Below, piece after piece: positions 8,731 through 16,295 of a stretch of 33,673 nt of DNA. The position numbers and the translations under genes are program-made. How positions within the stretch are numbered: the first letter of the stretch is position 1; every line of letters begins with the position of its first letter. The notes under the pieces were generated by a model. The model had not been told where the DNA came from and ran no database searches. It was given only the letters and a program-made list of their open reading frames with translations. Source of the stretch: an uncultured Dehalococcoidia bacterium (GTDB lineage Bacteria; Chloroflexota; Dehalococcoidia; Tepidiformales; Tepidiformaceae); contig CALLPC010000031.1 in assembly GCA_938015525.1 (NCBI GenBank), forward strand, positions 1 through 33,673, read 5' to 3'.

Positions 8731-9603
8731 TCAGCTCGCCCGCGCGTACCAGGTCTCCGGCGTGCCCGATGCCGCCTCGATGAAGGAAAAGGCCCGGTTC
8801 AGCACCCGTTCGATCCCCCCGCAGGCCGCCTCTACCGCTGCCAGGTCCGGCGGCAGCGGCGCGACCTCGCCCTCTTCTGCGTCGTATCCGCAGAACAGCC
8901 CGTAGTGGAGCACCAGCCGGTTCGCCTGCGCCACCACCCCGGCCAGCCCGTCCTCCTCGGGGGTCAGCGTCTCATCGTGGTGGCACCGGACCGCTTCCAC
9001 CAGGTGGCCCGGGAACTTCCACAGCTCCCCCAGCGCCCGCCCCACTTCGTCATGGGCGTAGCCGGTCGTCAGCAGCTCGGCGATGTGCAGCGGCGCCTCG
9101 CCCCGGCGCGCCATCTGCACCGCCTGCTCGAACTCCGCCGGCATCACCTGCCGGATGACCAGCCGGCCGATATCGTGGAGGATGCCCGCCGTAAACGCGT
9201 CCTCCGGCTTCACCGTGAACGTTCTCTTCGCCAGGGCTTCGCCGGCCACCGCGACTGCCACACTGTGCCCCCAGAAGAGGTCCAGGTCGAACGATTCGTT
9301 CGGCAGCTTTCGGAACGTCGTCATCAGGCTCGCCCCGACCGCCACCTGCCGCACCTGCTTGAAGCCCAGCAGCACCACCGCCTCGCGCACCGTCGAGACC
9401 CGGCGCGCAAACCCGTAAAAGGCCGAGTTCGAAATCCGGATTAGCTTCGCCGTCAGCGCCTGGTCCGTCGCCAGCACCTGCGCGAGGTCCATCGCGCTCG
9501 TCCGTTCGTCCTCGGCCATCCCCATCACGCGCGCCGCTACAGCGGGCAGCGGCGGAAGGTCATCGATTCTCGAGAGCAGCGCCGCAGCATCCTTACCCTT
9601 CAC
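8731..9603 (-). CDS. HDOD-domain signalling protein
   Basis: A 290-aa protein made almost entirely of an HDOD domain, a non-catalytic relative of HD phosphohydrolases that acts as a scaffold in signalling, motility or stress responses. Family landmarks are IDDLPPLPAVAARVM at the N-terminus, the helix around FYGFARRVSTVREAVVLLGF, GHSVAVAVAGEALAKR, and ILHDIGRLVI, where HD is retained. No receiver, GGDEF or EAL domain is attached. The frame is open to 9768, but family similarity begins at KDAAALLSRIDD. I therefore place the start at GTG 9603, where GACACT (9610-9615) ends 6 nt upstream. Confidence 0.85.
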   Translation of the reverse strand: MKGKDAAALLSRIDDLPPLPAVAARVMGMAEDERTSAMDLAQVLATDQALTAKLIRISNSAFYGFARRVSTVREAVVLLGFKQVRQVAVGASLMTTFRKLPNESFDLDLFWGHSVAVAVAGEALAKRTFTVKPEDAFTAGILHDIGRLVIRQVMPAEFEQAVQMARRGEAPLHIAELLTTGYAHDEVGRALGELWKFPGHLVEAVRCHHDETLTPEEDGLAGVVAQANRLVLHYGLFCGYDAEEGEVAPLPPDLAAVEAACGGIERVLNRAFSFIEAASGTPETWYARAS

Positions 9604-9682
9604 GCATTGAGTGTCGGCAGCCCCCGGCCGCCGTGAAGGGAAACATCCGGGAACAGCCGTCCGCACCGGCCGTCCCCTGCCC

Positions 9683-9736
9683 GGGGAGGCTGGAGGTCGA
9701 GAGGTCGCTCCCCGTTCCTCGCTCCCACCTCCCACC
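9683..9736. repeat. minisatellite-like junction repeat, copy 3
   Basis: The 172-nt gap between the divergent HDOD and glycosyltransferase genes holds GGGGAGGCTGGAGGTCGAGA, then GGTCGCTCCCCGTTCCTCGC and TCCCACCTCCCACC. It has the same units as the other copies but is more diverged. The rest of the gap holds the two promoters. Confidence 0.45.
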
Positions 9737-9739
9737 GCG

Positions 9740-9769
9740 TTCGACACACCGCCCGCCCGGCCCCACAAT
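9740..9769 (+). promoter_or_regulatory. promoter of the leaderless glycosyltransferase gene
   Basis: TTCGACA (9740-9746), a 17-nt spacer and CACAAT (9764-9769), then CACCCC and the ATG at 9776. The expected transcription start coincides with the ATG. The same TTCGACACACCGCC and CACAATCACCCCATG blocks recur before purQ at 19810-19849. Confidence 0.65.
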
Positions 9770-9775
9770 CACCCC

Positions 9776-10516
9776 ATGACCGCGCCGCGGCCCCGCGTCG
9801 ACGTCGTCATCCCCTGCTACAACGAGGTCAACGTCCTCGAGCAGAGCACCCTCGCCACCCTCGCCCTCTTCGACCAGAACCCCCAGTACGACTGGCGGCT
9901 CGTCATCGCCGACAACGGCTCCACCGACGGGACCTCCGAACTCGCCCGCCGGCTCGCCGTCGAACACGACCGGGTGCACGCCCTCGTCCTCGAGGTCAAA
10001 GGCCGCGGCCTCGCCCTCCGGGAGGCCTGGCTCCAGAGCGACGCCGACATCGTCAGCTACATGGACGTCGACCTCTCCACCGACCTCGCCCACCTGCCGG
10101 AGCTCATCGCCATGGTCGCCGAGCGGGGCTGCGACGTCGCCATCGGTTCCCGCCTCGCCCGCGGTGCAAAAGTCAAGCGCCAGCTCAAGCGCGAAATCAC
10201 GAGCCGCGGTTACGTCGCCCTCATCCGGCTCACGTTCCCCCGCCTCCGCATCACCGATGCCCAGTGCGGCTTCAAAGCCCTCAGCCGGCGGGCCGTCGAG
10301 ACCGTCGTCCCCCAGGTCGAAAATCGGATGTGGTTCTTCGATACCGAGCTCCTCATCCTCGCCCAGCAGGCCGGGCTCAGGATTTGCGAGCTGCCCGTCC
10401 GCTGGGTCGAAGACCCGGATACCAAGGTCAAAATCGTGAGCACGGCGCTCGAAGACCTCCGCGGCCTTGCCCGCATGCGCTTTCGACGGCGGCACCCCCG
10501 GGCAGCCCCGCCGTGA
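9776..10516 (+). CDS. family 2 glycosyltransferase (dolichyl/polyprenyl-phosphate sugar synthase type)
   Basis: A 246-aa GT-A fold transferase. It has the N-terminal VDVVIPCYNEVN, ADNGSTDGTSELARRLA, and the DxD-type metal site MDVDLSTDLAHLPEL, then the acceptor-side signature DAQCGFKALSRRAVE and an RWVEDPDTKV strand. This order and length match soluble bacterial homologues of dolichyl-phosphate glucose/mannose synthase, which move a sugar from a nucleotide sugar to polyprenyl phosphate at the inner membrane face. No TM segments are present, unlike ArnC/GtrB types. The sugar cannot be told. The ATG at 9776 is set by the leaderless promoter. The gene ends before the promoter of the respiratory operon. 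Confidence 0.85.
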   Translation: MTAPRPRVDVVIPCYNEVNVLEQSTLATLALFDQNPQYDWRLVIADNGSTDGTSELARRLAVEHDRVHALVLEVKGRGLALREAWLQSDADIVSYMDVDLSTDLAHLPELIAMVAERGCDVAIGSRLARGAKVKRQLKREITSRGYVALIRLTFPRLRITDAQCGFKALSRRAVETVVPQVENRMWFFDTELLILAQQAGLRICELPVRWVEDPDTKVKIVSTALEDLRGLARMRFRRRHPRAAPP

Positions 10517-10575
10517 AGGCGCCGCGCTGGCGTGGCGCGGATGGTAAGCGCGGTCCCATCCCGCGCAGTTCTGGT

Positions 10576-10604
10576 TTGATCGGGCACCGGGCCGATGGTA
10601 TAAC
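10576..10604 (+). promoter_or_regulatory. promoter of the cytochrome bc operon
   Basis: TTGATC (10576-10581), a 17-nt spacer and TATAAC (10599-10604): the best sigma-70-like match in the window. Transcription should begin near 10611, giving a leader of about 74 nt. The leader carries a 7-bp hairpin (CCGGGGC 10639-10645 with GCCCCGG 10653-10659) just before the G-rich ribosome-binding region 10664-10676. Confidence 0.7.
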
Positions 10605-10684
10605 TCTGCCTTGCTACAGGATTCACAAAGTACCCGCACCGGGGCTCATCGCGCCCCGGGGCCGGGGAGGGGGAGGCCGGCCGC

Positions 10685-10804
10685 ATGGAATGGGCGAATC
10701 TACCGCACGACTTCGCAGAGCCCCTCGAACTCGTCATCGTCGCGATCAGCATCACCGCGATGCTCGGGGTCCTCGTGCTCTTCGGGCAGTGGTGGCAGAA
10801 GTAA
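10685..10804 (+). CDS. 39-aa single-pass membrane peptide at the head of the bc operon
   Basis: ATG to TAA encodes 39 residues. A polar N-terminus (MEWANLPHDFAEPLE) is followed by one hydrophobic helix of about 19 residues (LVIVAISITAMLGVLVLFG) and the short tail QWWQK. GGGAGG at 10671-10676 sits 8 nt upstream, a good ribosome-binding site. It is the first gene after the operon promoter and ends 9 nt before the cytochrome b ATG, which has its own AAGGAAGG. I do not recognise a family. Small single-helix subunits (PetG, PetL, PetM and PetN types) are known in b6f complexes, so a structural or assembly role in this complex is a reasonable inference. The alternative is a translated leader with no stable product. 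Confidence 0.7.
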   Translation: MEWANLPHDFAEPLELVIVAISITAMLGVLVLFGQWWQK

Positions 10805-10813
10805 GGAAGGACC

Positions 10814-11566
10814 ATGGCCGTCGAAGCACCACCCAAGCCAACCCTCGCCGATAAGATCTACGACAAGCTCTTCCACAACTACGTCTGGAAATCGATCTTC
10901 CGCACCGGCTACCCGAACACGCCGCGCAACCAGATGCTCATCGTTGCGACGAACGTGTTCCTCCACCTCCACCCCACCCGCATCCACCGCACCCACGTCA
11001 AGATCACCCACACCTACTGCCTCGGCGGCCTCTCCTTCTTCATGTTCCTCGGCCTCACCGTCACGGGCATCCTGCTGATGTTCTACTACGTGCCCTCCGT
11101 CGAACGGGCCTACCTCGATATCCAGAACATCACCACCACCGTCCAGTTCGGCCAGCTCATGCGCAACATGCACCGCTGGATGGCCCACGCCATGGTCATC
11201 CTCGTCTTCCTCCACATGATGCGCGTCTTCTACACCGGGGCATACAAACCGCCGCGCGAGTTCAACTGGGTCGTCGGCGTCATCCTCCTCGTCCTCACCT
11301 TCCTCCTCAGCTTCACCGGCTACCTCCTCCCGTGGGACCAGCTCGCCTTCTGGGCCATCACCGTCGGTTCGGAGATCGCCGGCTCCGCGCCCGTCCTCGG
11401 CCCCAAGACTCGCTTCTGGATGCTCGGCGGCTTCGAGGTCGGCCCGAACGCCCTCATCCGCTTCTACACGCTCCACGTCATCGGCCTGCCGCTGCTTGCT
11501 GCCATCTTCATGGCCGTGCACTTCTGGCGCATCCGCCGCGACGGTGGCCTCGCGCGGCCGCTCTAA
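10814..11566 (+). CDS. cytochrome b, N-terminal b6-type subunit of a quinol:cytochrome c oxidoreductase
   Basis: 250 aa, four membrane helices, the heme-carrying half of a split cytochrome b. Heme ligands are His120/His134 (13 residues between) and His221/His236 (14 between); 13 plus 14 is the b6 pattern, whereas bc1 cytochrome b has 13 in both. Cys69 in [11 protein letters not shown] aligns with the b6/QcrB cysteine that binds the extra heme ci (heme x) covalently at the Qn side. [15 protein letters not shown] is the family's Qp/cd-helix signature, and the protein ends after helix D as b6 does. The next gene supplies the C-terminal half. The quinone is probably menaquinone, an inference from the expected lineage. 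Confidence 0.95.
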   Translation: MAVEAPPKPTLADKIYDKLFHNYVWKSIFRTGYPNTPRNQMLIVATNVFLHLHPTRIHRTHVKITHTYCLGGLSFFMFLGLTVTGILLMFYYVPSVERAYLDIQNITTTVQFGQLMRNMHRWMAHAMVILVFLHMMRVFYTGAYKPPREFNWVVGVILLVLTFLLSFTGYLLPWDQLAFWAITVGSEIAGSAPVLGPKTRFWMLGGFEVGPNALIRFYTLHVIGLPLLAAIFMAVHFWRIRRDGGLARPL

Positions 11567-11602
11567 TCGGCGGCCACACACCAGGTTGAGAGAGGGGAAC
11601 GC

Positions 11603-12493
11603 ATGGCAACCGCAGTCGTAGCCCGGCCCGTCGCGCGGCCTCAGCCCCGCGCCCGGGATGAAGAAGTCCTCGTCTGGCCCGACCTCATCTTCGTCGAATT
11701 CATCTCGGCGCTCGTCTTCACCGTCGGCCTCCTCATCCTCTCGACGTTCATGAACGCGCCGCTCCTCGACCAGGCGAACCCGGATGTCACCCCAAACCCC
11801 TCCAAAGCGCCCTGGTACCTCCTCAACCTCCAGGAGCTCCTCCTCCACATGAACGCCGCGATGGCCGGCATCATCGTGCCGACCGTCTGGCTCATCCTCC
11901 TCGCCGCTTTCCCCTACTTCGACCGTGATAACGAAGGCCAGGGCGCCTGGTTCGCTACCGAAAACGCCTGGCGCATCACCATCGTCTCCGGCCTCGTCGC
12001 CTTCTTCGGCACCTGGCTCCTCATCCTCTGGGACACCGGCAAAATCGCCCACTTCCTCAACGCCTGGTTCGGCCTCTCCGGCGGGGATACCCTCCGCTTC
12101 CTCGAAAACGTCCGCTCCATGCAGTCCCAGCTGCCCTGGCCCGAGTGGTCCCGCAGCATCACCTACCTCCCCTTCGAACTCCGCATCCTCGACGGCACCG
12201 GCCGCGGCGGCCCCACCACCTTCCAGCATCTCGACTTCCCCGGCTGGCTCGTCGAACAGGCCATCCCCATCACCTCCCTCGTCGGTCTCCCCAGCCTCCT
12301 CATCTACACCCTCTGGCGCATGGGCTGGGTCGTCAGTCGCCGCGACGCACTCCTCGCCCTCTTCACCGGCTTCGTCGTCGTCTTCGGCGTCCTCACCCTC
12401 GTCGGCACCGCGTTCCGCGGCCAGGGCCAGGAGCTCGTCCTCCCGTGGCAGCTCAAGGTGAGCGAAGGCATCCCGGGCCAGGAGGCACACTGA
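11603..12493 (+). CDS. cytochrome b C-terminal half / subunit IV-like protein
   Basis: 296 aa, clearly longer than plant subunit IV (about 160 aa), with a cytoplasmic N-terminal extension of about 25 residues and extra helices. [19 protein letters not shown] (65-83) corresponds to the Qp-site region; the PEWY tetrad of bc complexes is APWY here, so the quinol-site Glu is missing, as in some menaquinol-using complexes. The helices at about 30-50, 85-105, 127-148, 222-242 and 255-275 fit a C-terminal cytochrome b domain with additional TM segments. GAGAGGGG lies just upstream of the ATG. The gene is 36 nt downstream of cytochrome b and ends 1 nt before the Rieske ATG. Confidence 0.9.
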   Translation: MATAVVARPVARPQPRARDEEVLVWPDLIFVEFISALVFTVGLLILSTFMNAPLLDQANPDVTPNPSKAPWYLLNLQELLLHMNAAMAGIIVPTVWLILLAAFPYFDRDNEGQGAWFATENAWRITIVSGLVAFFGTWLLILWDTGKIAHFLNAWFGLSGGDTLRFLENVRSMQSQLPWPEWSRSITYLPFELRILDGTGRGGPTTFQHLDFPGWLVEQAIPITSLVGLPSLLIYTLWRMGWVVSRRDALLALFTGFVVVFGVLTLVGTAFRGQGQELVLPWQLKVSEGIPGQEAH

Positions 12494-12494
12494 T

Positions 12495-13103
12495 ATGGCA
12501 CAGGCTGAATCCGCACCCCGCGCCACCGGGCGCATCGAACGCGCGCGCCAGATCGAAGCCCGCAAGCTCGCCCGGCGCTCCTTCCTCCGTGTCAGCGCCT
12601 TCGCTGGCCTCACCCTCTTCACCGGGAGCCTCCTCGCCAGCTTCCTCGCCTTCTTCAACCTCCGCAAGCCCACCGGCTTCGGCGGCGTCGTCACCGTCAC
12701 CCCGGACCGCATCCCGCGCCCCGGCAGCGACCCCGTCCGCATCCCCGAGGGCAAGTTCTGGCTCGTCAACCTCAACGGCCCCGAGGGCGACGTCCTCCAG
12801 GCCGGCGGCACCGGCGGCCTCCTCGCCCTCTACTGGAAGTGCCCCCACCTCGGCTGCACCGTCCCCTGGAACCCCGCCTTCAACGGCGCCACCGTCAACT
12901 TCCCCGGCATCATCGGCTGGTTCCGCTGCCCCTGCCACGGCTCCACCTACTCCAAGGCCGGCATCCGCGTCTACGGCCCTGCCCCGCGGCCCATGGATAC
13001 CATGGCCATCCGCGTCAATGCCGACGGCTCCGTCAGCGTCAACACCGGCCAGATTACCGGCGGCGCAGCCGATAACCCCCTGCGCGCCGTCCCCTACGCC
13101 TAG
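12495..13103 (+). CDS. Rieske [2Fe-2S] iron-sulfur protein, Tat-type
   Basis: 202 aa. The N-terminus has a twin-arginine motif ([11 protein letters not shown], 26-36) and a membrane helix at about 32-53 that should stay as an anchor. The C-terminal Rieske fold has box I CPHLGC (Cys116, His118, Cys121) and box II CPCHGS (Cys145, Cys147, His148). Cys116, His118, Cys145 and His148 are the cluster ligands and Cys121-Cys147 the disulfide. A rather long insert lies between the boxes. The protein passes electrons from quinol oxidised at the b subunits to the next carrier, which by gene order is the fusion protein at 13119. It starts 1 nt after subunit IV, so translation is probably coupled. Confidence 0.96.
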   Translation: MAQAESAPRATGRIERARQIEARKLARRSFLRVSAFAGLTLFTGSLLASFLAFFNLRKPTGFGGVVTVTPDRIPRPGSDPVRIPEGKFWLVNLNGPEGDVLQAGGTGGLLALYWKCPHLGCTVPWNPAFNGATVNFPGIIGWFRCPCHGSTYSKAGIRVYGPAPRPMDTMAIRVNADGSVSVNTGQITGGAADNPLRAVPYA

Positions 13104-13118
13104 CAAGAGGAGGTTCGA

Positions 13119-14969
13119 TTGAACACCCAGAAGCAGATCATCCTGATCGTCGCCCTCCTCTTCATGACCGTCGGCGGCTGCGCCGCCTACGCCGCCATCG
13201 ACCTCCCCGTCCGCGCAGACTCCCAGGCAAAGTGGACCCTCGACCAGTCCCGCGAGCGCGGCGCCCTCCTCTATGCCAACAACTGCCGCACCTGCCACGG
13301 CAACCGCGGCGAGGGCGGCGTCGGCCTGCCCCTCGATACACCCGAGTTCAAAAACCAGGACCCGCTCGTCCTCGCCGCCAACAAGGCAATGCTCCGCCGC
13401 ACCCTCTACTGCGGCCGCGCCGGGAGCCGGATGCCCGCCTGGCTCAACACCAACGGCGGCTCCCTCAACGCTGTCCAGATCGAACACCTCATCAACCTCA
13501 TCACCGCCCCCGAGGACACCGAAGTCGACGGCGTCCCCACCTCCAAATGGTGGCTCGAAGCCGAGCACTTCGCCCATAACCTCAACACCGAGCTCGTCGC
13601 CCTCGTCAGCGGCGACACCCTGGGCACCATCGCCCGCCAGCACGGCATCGGCTACGCCGAAATCTCCGCCGCCAACGGCAACCGCAACATCGACGAAGTC
13701 CTCCCGAAAAACACCCGCGTCCGTATCCCGGGCTTCGGGGCGATGCCGAACGGCTACGTCTACACCGTCTACAAGGAGAACGAGACCCTCCGGAAGATCG
13801 CCGACAGCCAGCTCGTCGGGCCGGTCATCATCGCCGACCTCAACGGCTTGAAGTACACCTACGAGGAGAAGCGCGGCGTCGCCACGATGCAGCTGCTGAC
13901 CGACGACGGCAAGCCCCGCGCCGGCCTCTTCCCCGGCGAAACTCTCAAGCTGCCCGAGGGGGCGACCTACATCATCGCCGCCGGCGACACCCCCGCTTCC
14001 ATCGCCCAGCAGCACGGCATCGCTGTCGCCGACCTGCGCCAGCTCAACCCCGACATCTTCAGGGGCGTCGGCGATACCGAAGAGCTCGAGCATCGCCGAC
14101 AGCTCAACCTCCCCAATCCCGTCTATATCGCGAAGGAGGGCGAAACCCTCGCCGAGATCGCCGAGATGCACGGCATCACCGACGTCGCCGCCCTCGCCAC
14201 CCGCAACAACCTCGACCCCGCGGCGCCCGTCGTGAACCCCGGCCAGGAGATTCGCCTCCCCGACGGGACCCGCTACATCGTCGGCCTGGCCGATACCTGG
14301 GAGTCTGTTGCCGCCAGCCACCGCACCTCAGTCGCCGAGCTCGCCCGCGCCAACCAGGCCGACCCGGCGACCCCGCTCAGCCAGGACGTCGTCATCCGCC
14401 TTCCCAGGGTCGACCGCTACACCGTCAAAGGGCAGACGCTCGAAGAGGTCGCAGCCGGCTTCGCCAACGTCACCGCCGCCACCCTCGCCGAGGCGAACGG
14501 CATCCAGCCGAACAGCATCCTCGCCATCGGCACCAGCCTGAAACTCCCGGACTCCGCCTGGGGCACCGCCCCGCCCGACACCATCAACCCCGGCACCGCG
14601 TGCGTCCAGTACGCGATCCCGAACGCCGTCTTCGAAACCCTGCCCGGCCTCGGCACCCCGGTCAGCATCGAAAAGCCCGCAGAGTTCAGCACCCAGGTCA
14701 CAATTGAAGCCCACGCCAACGACTGGACCATCGTGGCCGACGGCCAGCGCAAGCAGCCCAACCTCGGCGGCGTCAAAGTCAAACCCGGCACCACCGTCAC
14801 CTTCACGTCCATCGTCGGCCTCCACAACATCGTCTTCAACGGAACCGCCCAGGGCCCCGACCTCCGCCAGGGCGATACCCGCCAGATCACGATGAACACG
14901 CCTGGCGAGTTCAAAGTGACCTGCGATTACCACCCGCCGATGCTCGCCTACATCTGGGTCGAGTCATAA
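13119..14969 (+). CDS. cytochrome c - six LysM - cupredoxin fusion protein
   Basis: 616 aa, exported. The N-terminal hydrophobic segment 7-27 contains VGGC at 18-21, which may be a lipobox or part of a TM anchor. A class I cytochrome c domain follows (about 44-130): heme site CRTCH at 56-60, axial Met105 in SRMPAW. Then come six LysM-like repeats at about 157-205, 213-279 (with an insert), 283-333, 335-382, 385-430 and 433-478, each with a GDTL/GETL-like start and an IRLP/LKLP end. The C-terminal domain (about 522-616) is a cupredoxin with type-1 copper ligands His569, Cys602, His605 and Met608; C-x2-H-x2-M is the amicyanin spacing. The TTG start has AGGAGG at 13108-13113. It is the last gene of the bc operon and probably its electron acceptor. 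Confidence 0.88.
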   Translation: MNTQKQIILIVALLFMTVGGCAAYAAIDLPVRADSQAKWTLDQSRERGALLYANNCRTCHGNRGEGGVGLPLDTPEFKNQDPLVLAANKAMLRRTLYCGRAGSRMPAWLNTNGGSLNAVQIEHLINLITAPEDTEVDGVPTSKWWLEAEHFAHNLNTELVALVSGDTLGTIARQHGIGYAEISAANGNRNIDEVLPKNTRVRIPGFGAMPNGYVYTVYKENETLRKIADSQLVGPVIIADLNGLKYTYEEKRGVATMQLLTDDGKPRAGLFPGETLKLPEGATYIIAAGDTPASIAQQHGIAVADLRQLNPDIFRGVGDTEELEHRRQLNLPNPVYIAKEGETLAEIAEMHGITDVAALATRNNLDPAAPVVNPGQEIRLPDGTRYIVGLADTWESVAASHRTSVAELARANQADPATPLSQDVVIRLPRVDRYTVKGQTLEEVAAGFANVTAATLAEANGIQPNSILAIGTSLKLPDSAWGTAPPDTINPGTACVQYAIPNAVFETLPGLGTPVSIEKPAEFSTQVTIEAHANDWTIVADGQRKQPNLGGVKVKPGTTVTFTSIVGLHNIVFNGTAQGPDLRQGDTRQITMNTPGEFKVTCDYHPPMLAYIWVES

Positions 14970-15006
14970 CAGGAGAGAGAACTCCGGCACTGCGCCGCCC
15001 GCCCAA

Positions 15007-15034
15007 GAAAGGGGGGCCCTGCGGCCCCCCTTTC
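15007..15034 (+). terminator. terminator of the cytochrome bc operon
   Basis: GAAAGGGGGGCC (15007-15018), loop CTGC, and GGCCCCCCTTTC (15023-15034) form a perfect 12-bp stem 37 nt after the stop codon. There is no real T-tract. The next promoter starts 4 nt later, so the hairpin separates the two units. Confidence 0.8.
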
Positions 15035-15037
15035 CGT

Positions 15038-15066
15038 TTGACCCCGGCCCGCGCCCTCCGTAGGAT
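15038..15066 (+). promoter_or_regulatory. promoter of the desulforedoxin-like gene
   Basis: TTGACC (15038-15043), a 17-nt spacer and TAGGAT (15061-15066). Transcription should begin near 15073, giving a leader of about 56 nt with AGGGG at 15115-15119 as ribosome-binding site. Confidence 0.65.
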
Positions 15067-15128
15067 CCGGGCAAGCACCGCGCCCGGACGACGGGCGCCG
15101 ATCTCCACGAGAACAGGGGTAGAGAGGG

Positions 15129-15431
15129 ATGGCAGCAGCCCAGACTGGCAAACGCTACGTCGTGCCCGGCGGCGTCGCCGAGTTCATCGTCACCAAGGGG
15201 GGCAACGGCGAACTCCGCTGCGGCGATGTCCCCATGCAGATGCGGGGCCAGGAAGACCCGAGCGTCACCGTCGACACCACCGGCATGGAGACCGTCCAGC
15301 TCGGCAAACGGTACCGCGATGAGCAGACAGGGATCGAAGTGCTCGTGGTCAAGCCCGGCCCCTGCGCGCTCAACGTGGACGGTCGTCCGATGGAGCTCCT
15401 CCAGCCCAAAGTCCTGCCGTCCGCGGACTGA
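15129..15431 (+). CDS. tandem degenerate desulforedoxin-like protein, 100 aa
   Basis: A small soluble protein with an internal duplication: GKRYVVPGGVAEFIVTK...ELRCGDVPM (7-36) and GKRYRDEQTGIEVLVVK...ALNVDGRPM (59-88). Each half follows the desulforedoxin / desulfoferrodoxin N-domain pattern Y-x-C-x2-C-G-x-hydrophobic ... G-x-L-x-C-C-G-x-x-M. The metal cysteines are gone, apart from Cys31 in unit 1 and a displaced Cys79 in unit 2, so neither half can hold a four-cysteine iron centre. It ends LLQPKVLPSAD. Start ATG 15129 with AGGGG nine nt upstream and its own promoter. It follows the respiratory operon but is separated by a terminator. The function is unknown; the homology is inferred from pattern only. 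Confidence 0.75.
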   Translation: MAAAQTGKRYVVPGGVAEFIVTKGGNGELRCGDVPMQMRGQEDPSVTVDTTGMETVQLGKRYRDEQTGIEVLVVKPGPCALNVDGRPMELLQPKVLPSAD

Positions 15432-15463
15432 CCGCCCAGGCCGCGCCCGCTCCGCTACCATAC

Positions 15464-15489
15464 GATGGCCCGCCACCTGGCGGGCCATC
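15464..15489 (+). terminator. 11-bp hairpin (GATGGCCCGCC type), copy 1
   Basis: GATGGCCCGCC, loop ACCT, GGCGGGCCATC, 33 nt after the upstream stop and 20 nt before the next ATG. It has no T-tract. It closely resembles the hairpin at 16296-16323. It is a probable terminator, or a leader hairpin if transcription starts at the TACCAT box at 15456-15461. Confidence 0.5.
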
Positions 15490-15509
15490 CTCGTCGCTCC
15501 CGGCCCCGC

Positions 15510-15974
15510 ATGTCCCTCGAAAACGCCATCGAATCCCAGATCCAGGACGCCATCGCCGCCGGGCTCTTCGATAACCTCCCCGGTGCCGGCAAGCCGCTCC
15601 GTCTCGAGGGCAACGAAAACGACCCCAACTGGCTCGGCCACCACATCCTCAAGAACGCCGGCGTCCTTCCCCAGTGGCTCAACCTCGCCCGCGAGATCGA
15701 AGCCGCCCTCGAACAGCTCGCCGGCATCGACGAGGCCCACCGCCGCATCTGCGAACAGGCCGCCGCCACCGGCGACTGGGAAGGCCACCGCCTCGCCATC
15801 GCCCACGCCCGGCAGCGCTACGAACGGCTCGCCCGCGAGATTCGCCGCCAGCAGGACCGCTTCAACCTCGAAGCACCCGGCCTTCGGACGGAGCGCCCCG
15901 GCATCTGGGTCGAATACCACCTCGCACGCCTCGATAGCCGCGTTCCCGCCCGCATCCGCCACCTGTTCGCCTGA
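15510..15974 (+). CDS. DUF1992 (DnaJ-C28-like) protein
   Basis: 154 aa. The N-terminal half matches the DUF1992 / DnaJ homologue C28 conserved domain: ENAIESQIQDAIAAGLFDNLPGAGKPL, where the I-x-E-A-x-x-x-G-x-F-D-x-L-P-G-x-G-x-P-L pattern is typical, then WLGHHILKNAGVLPQWLNLAREIE. The C-terminal half is a charged helical region with many Arg and Glu. No J-domain is present. The molecular role of this family is not settled. The start is ATG 15510, where the domain begins; an in-frame ATG at 15465 lies inside the hairpin and would add 15 Arg/Pro-rich residues. A promoter-like TACAGT (15991-15996) follows for rpsU. Confidence 0.8.
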   Translation: MSLENAIESQIQDAIAAGLFDNLPGAGKPLRLEGNENDPNWLGHHILKNAGVLPQWLNLAREIEAALEQLAGIDEAHRRICEQAAATGDWEGHRLAIAHARQRYERLAREIRRQQDRFNLEAPGLRTERPGIWVEYHLARLDSRVPARIRHLFA

Positions 15975-15990
15975 ATCTCCCGCCCCGTGG

Positions 15991-15996
15991 TACAGT
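15991..15996 (+). promoter_or_regulatory. probable -10 box of rpsU
   Basis: TACAGT lies 56 nt before the TTG start of rpsU in the only gap upstream of it. Transcription would start near 16003, leaving a leader of about 50 nt that holds GAGGTGA (16037-16043). No clear -35 hexamer is seen. Confidence 0.4.
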
Positions 15997-16052
15997 GCAT
16001 GGTGCGCCTCCGCGCGCCCCAACCCACCACGAAGGCGAGGTGAGAGCAGCTC

Positions 16053-16268
16053 TTGTCCGAAGTCATCGTTGCCGAAGGCGAGCCATTCGAGGTAGCCCTC
16101 AAACGCTTCAACAAGCGCGTCCAGCAGGACGGCATCCTCTCCGAAGCGCGGCGCCGCGAGCACTACGAAAAGCCCAGCGTCAAGCGCAAGAAAAAAGAAG
16201 CAGCGCGCCTTCGCAAACTCCGCAAGAAGCAGCTTCGCAGCGAAGCCCGAGCCGCAGCCCGGCGCTGA
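16053..16268 (+). CDS. rpsU: 30S ribosomal protein S21
   Basis: 71 aa, small-subunit protein that helps mRNA engagement near the anti-Shine-Dalgarno end of 16S r[34 protein letters not shown] is the conserved S21 core with the F-K/N-R helix; [19 protein letters not shown] and the Arg/Lys-rich tail complete it. The TTG start is supported by GAGGTGA at 16037-16043, 9 nt upstream, and by the exact family N-terminus. It is followed by yqeY, the classic rpsU neighbour in many bacteria, but a strong hairpin (16296-16323) stands between them. Confidence 0.95.
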   Translation: MSEVIVAEGEPFEVALKRFNKRVQQDGILSEARRREHYEKPSVKRKKKEAARLRKLRKKQLRSEARAAARR

Positions 16269-16295
16269 GCCGCCTCGCAGCATCCACACCACCCC

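Noticed and set aside
10522..10540. CCGCGC/GCGCGG stem after the glycosyltransferase gene as a terminator.
   Set aside because: The stem is only 6 bp, with no T-tract, in GC-rich DNA where such stems arise often by chance.
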